Assembly: GCA_026410415.1 (NCBI GenBank)
Contig: JAPMLR010000002.1
Span: 1-64,000, forward strand
DNA: 64,000 nt
Direction: 5' to 3'
Origin: Denitratimonas yunnanensis (SeqCode)
Lineage (GTDB): Bacteria; Pseudomonadota; Gammaproteobacteria; Xanthomonadales; Xanthomonadaceae
Program-made: the position numbers and the translations under genes
Notes under the pieces: model-generated
Databases searched by the model: none
What the model saw: only the letters and a program-made list of their open reading frames with translations
What the model was told of the DNA's origin: nothing
Part shown: positions 63,301 through 64,000 of the stretch, in pieces
Layout: the number at the start of each line of letters is the position of its first letter
Numbering within the stretch: position 1 is the first letter of the stretch

Positions 63301-64000
63301 TCAGGCGGCGAGACCGTAGCTGCGCAGCAGCGCGGACGGATCGGGTTCGCGCCCGCGGAACGCGATGAAGCTTTCCAAGGCCGTACGCGAACCGCCGACG
63401 GCGAGGATTTCTTCACGGAAGCGCGCACCGGTATCGGTATCGAACACGCCGGCATCCTCGAACGCGGAAAACGCATCGGCAGACAGCACTTCCGCCCACA
63501 GGTAACTGTAGTAACCGGCGGCATAGCCTCCGGCGAAGATGTGGGTGAAGGCGTGGGGCGAGCGCGTCCACGCCGGTGCCCGGTTCACCGCGACCTCGTC
63601 GCGCACCGACTCCAGCAGTTCCAACGCGCGGGCACCCCGCGTCGGGTCGTACTCCAGATGCAGGCGGAAATCGAACAGTGCGTATTCGAGCTGGCGCATC
63701 AGGAACAAGCCGGCCTGAAAATCCCGCGCTGCGAGCATCTTGTCGAGCAGCGCCTGCGGCAGCGGTTCGCCGGTGCGGAAATGGCGCGCGAACAGGTCCA
63801 GTGCATCGCGCTTCCACACGAAGTTCTCCATGAACTGGCTCGGCAGCTCCACCGCATCCCATTCGACGCCATTGATGCCACCCACCGATGGCAGGTCGAT
63901 CTCGGTGAGCATGTGGTGCAGGCCGTGCCCGAACTCGTGGAACAGCGTCACCACATCGTCATGCGTGAGCAGCGCCGGGGCGAGGGCGGACGGCGGCGCG
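63301..64000 (-). CDS. prlC: M3-family oligopeptidase A (N-terminal part outside window)
   Basis: The last 233 residues of a zinc metallopeptidase are visible. The block ALLTHDDVVTLFHEFGHGLH holds the HEFGH zinc site, followed by EWDAVELPSQFMENFVW with the third ligand region and the AGGYAAGYYSYLWAEVLSAD block. These match oligopeptidase A / peptidyl-dipeptidase Dcp, with PrlC the better fit. It degrades peptides in the cytoplasm. The frame continues past the right edge, and its start lies outside the window. Confidence 0.9.
   Translation of the reverse strand, partial: APPSALAPALLTHDDVVTLFHEFGHGLHHMLTEIDLPSVGGINGVEWDAVELPSQFMENFVWKRDALDLFARHFRTGEPLPQALLDKMLAARDFQAGLFLMRQLEYALFDFRLHLEYDPTRGARALELLESVRDEVAVNRAPAWTRSPHAFTHIFAGGYAAGYYSYLWAEVLSADAFSAFEDAGVFDTDTGARFREEILAVGGSRTALESFIAFRGREPDPSALLRSYGLAA

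Overview
The window is a high-GC, densely coded stretch of chromosome from a gammaproteobacterium. The best guess is the order Xanthomonadales (Lysobacterales), perhaps the Rhodanobacteraceae. Pointers are the gene families and protein style: a hemD-hemX pair, glutamine synthetase with a torF-glnK-amtB cluster, a 2-methylcitrate cluster of the acnD/prpF type, secreted proteins carrying an F-x-D-G-F-E-S tag or an IPTL-CTERM tail, and leaderless or overlapping starts. This placement is inference from family style, not from a marker gene. I see no rRNA, tRNA, CRISPR array, prophage or intact insertion sequence.

Layout. 1-10.1 kb: heme synthesis (hemX partial, hemD, hemN), a thioesterase with a TonB-dependent receptor, iron storage and mobilisation (fpr, a heme-type bacterioferritin, bfd with a Fur-like box), a secreted beta-helix protein, and pgk divergent from hemN across a perfect FNR/Anr box. 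10.1-11 kb: remnants of PIN-type toxin-antitoxin modules with one intact vapC. 11-16 kb: an SDR enzyme, a DedA-PAP2-LssY fusion, an alpha/beta hydrolase, zapE and an IPTL-CTERM protein. 16.9-21.4 kb: SPFH/HTH protein, zinc-ribbon membrane protein and ntrC in a tight run, followed by a decapitated sensor gene joined to the tail of an unrelated secreted protein. 21.6-23.1 kb: a secreted subtilase.

23-36.5 kb holds propionate (2-methylcitrate cycle) genes. prpB-prpC-acnD run leftward, and prpF sits about 6 kb further along, cut off by accessory material: a SRPBCC gene between two decayed copies of one gene, an AAA/DUF4143 ATPase preceded by four direct repeats at exact 23-bp spacing, a broken parDE module, pirin and corA. 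Divergent from prpB is a DNA-binding-domain/citrate-synthase fusion whose promoter region contains an 18-bp perfect palindrome, a likely substrate-sensing regulator or bifunctional enzyme.

36.6-41 kb: nitrogen assimilation (amtB, glnK, a TorF-like porin, glnA with a textbook sigma-54 promoter and an NtrC site). 41-47 kb: a TPR-GGDEF protein, then a LysR regulator divergent from the glyoxylate-shunt genes aceB-aceA. 47-53.4 kb: a Phd-zeta toxin-antitoxin pair, a cell-wall amidase, an exonuclease III homologue with an AmpG-type permease, and a small ribbon-helix-helix protein. 53.7-64 kb: acs, an AT-rich secreted orphan, pyk-tsaC, an acetyltransferase, a P-type ATPase and universal stress protein operon behind a second FNR/Anr box, and the C-terminal part of an M3 oligopeptidase.

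Together the catabolic genes (acs, aceB-aceA, prpBC-acnD-prpF) describe growth on acetate, propionate and fatty-acid-derived C2/C3 units. The ntrC, glnA, glnK and amtB set covers ammonium limitation, and the two FNR boxes point to an oxygen-responsive layer over heme synthesis, perhaps glycolysis, and ion/stress functions. Most non-coding gaps are under 300 bases. The larger ones (10125-10375, 24255-24992, 25464-25962, 36515-36775, 53388-53673) hold gene remnants or hairpins where stated, and I see nothing in 53388-53673 or 47140-47364.
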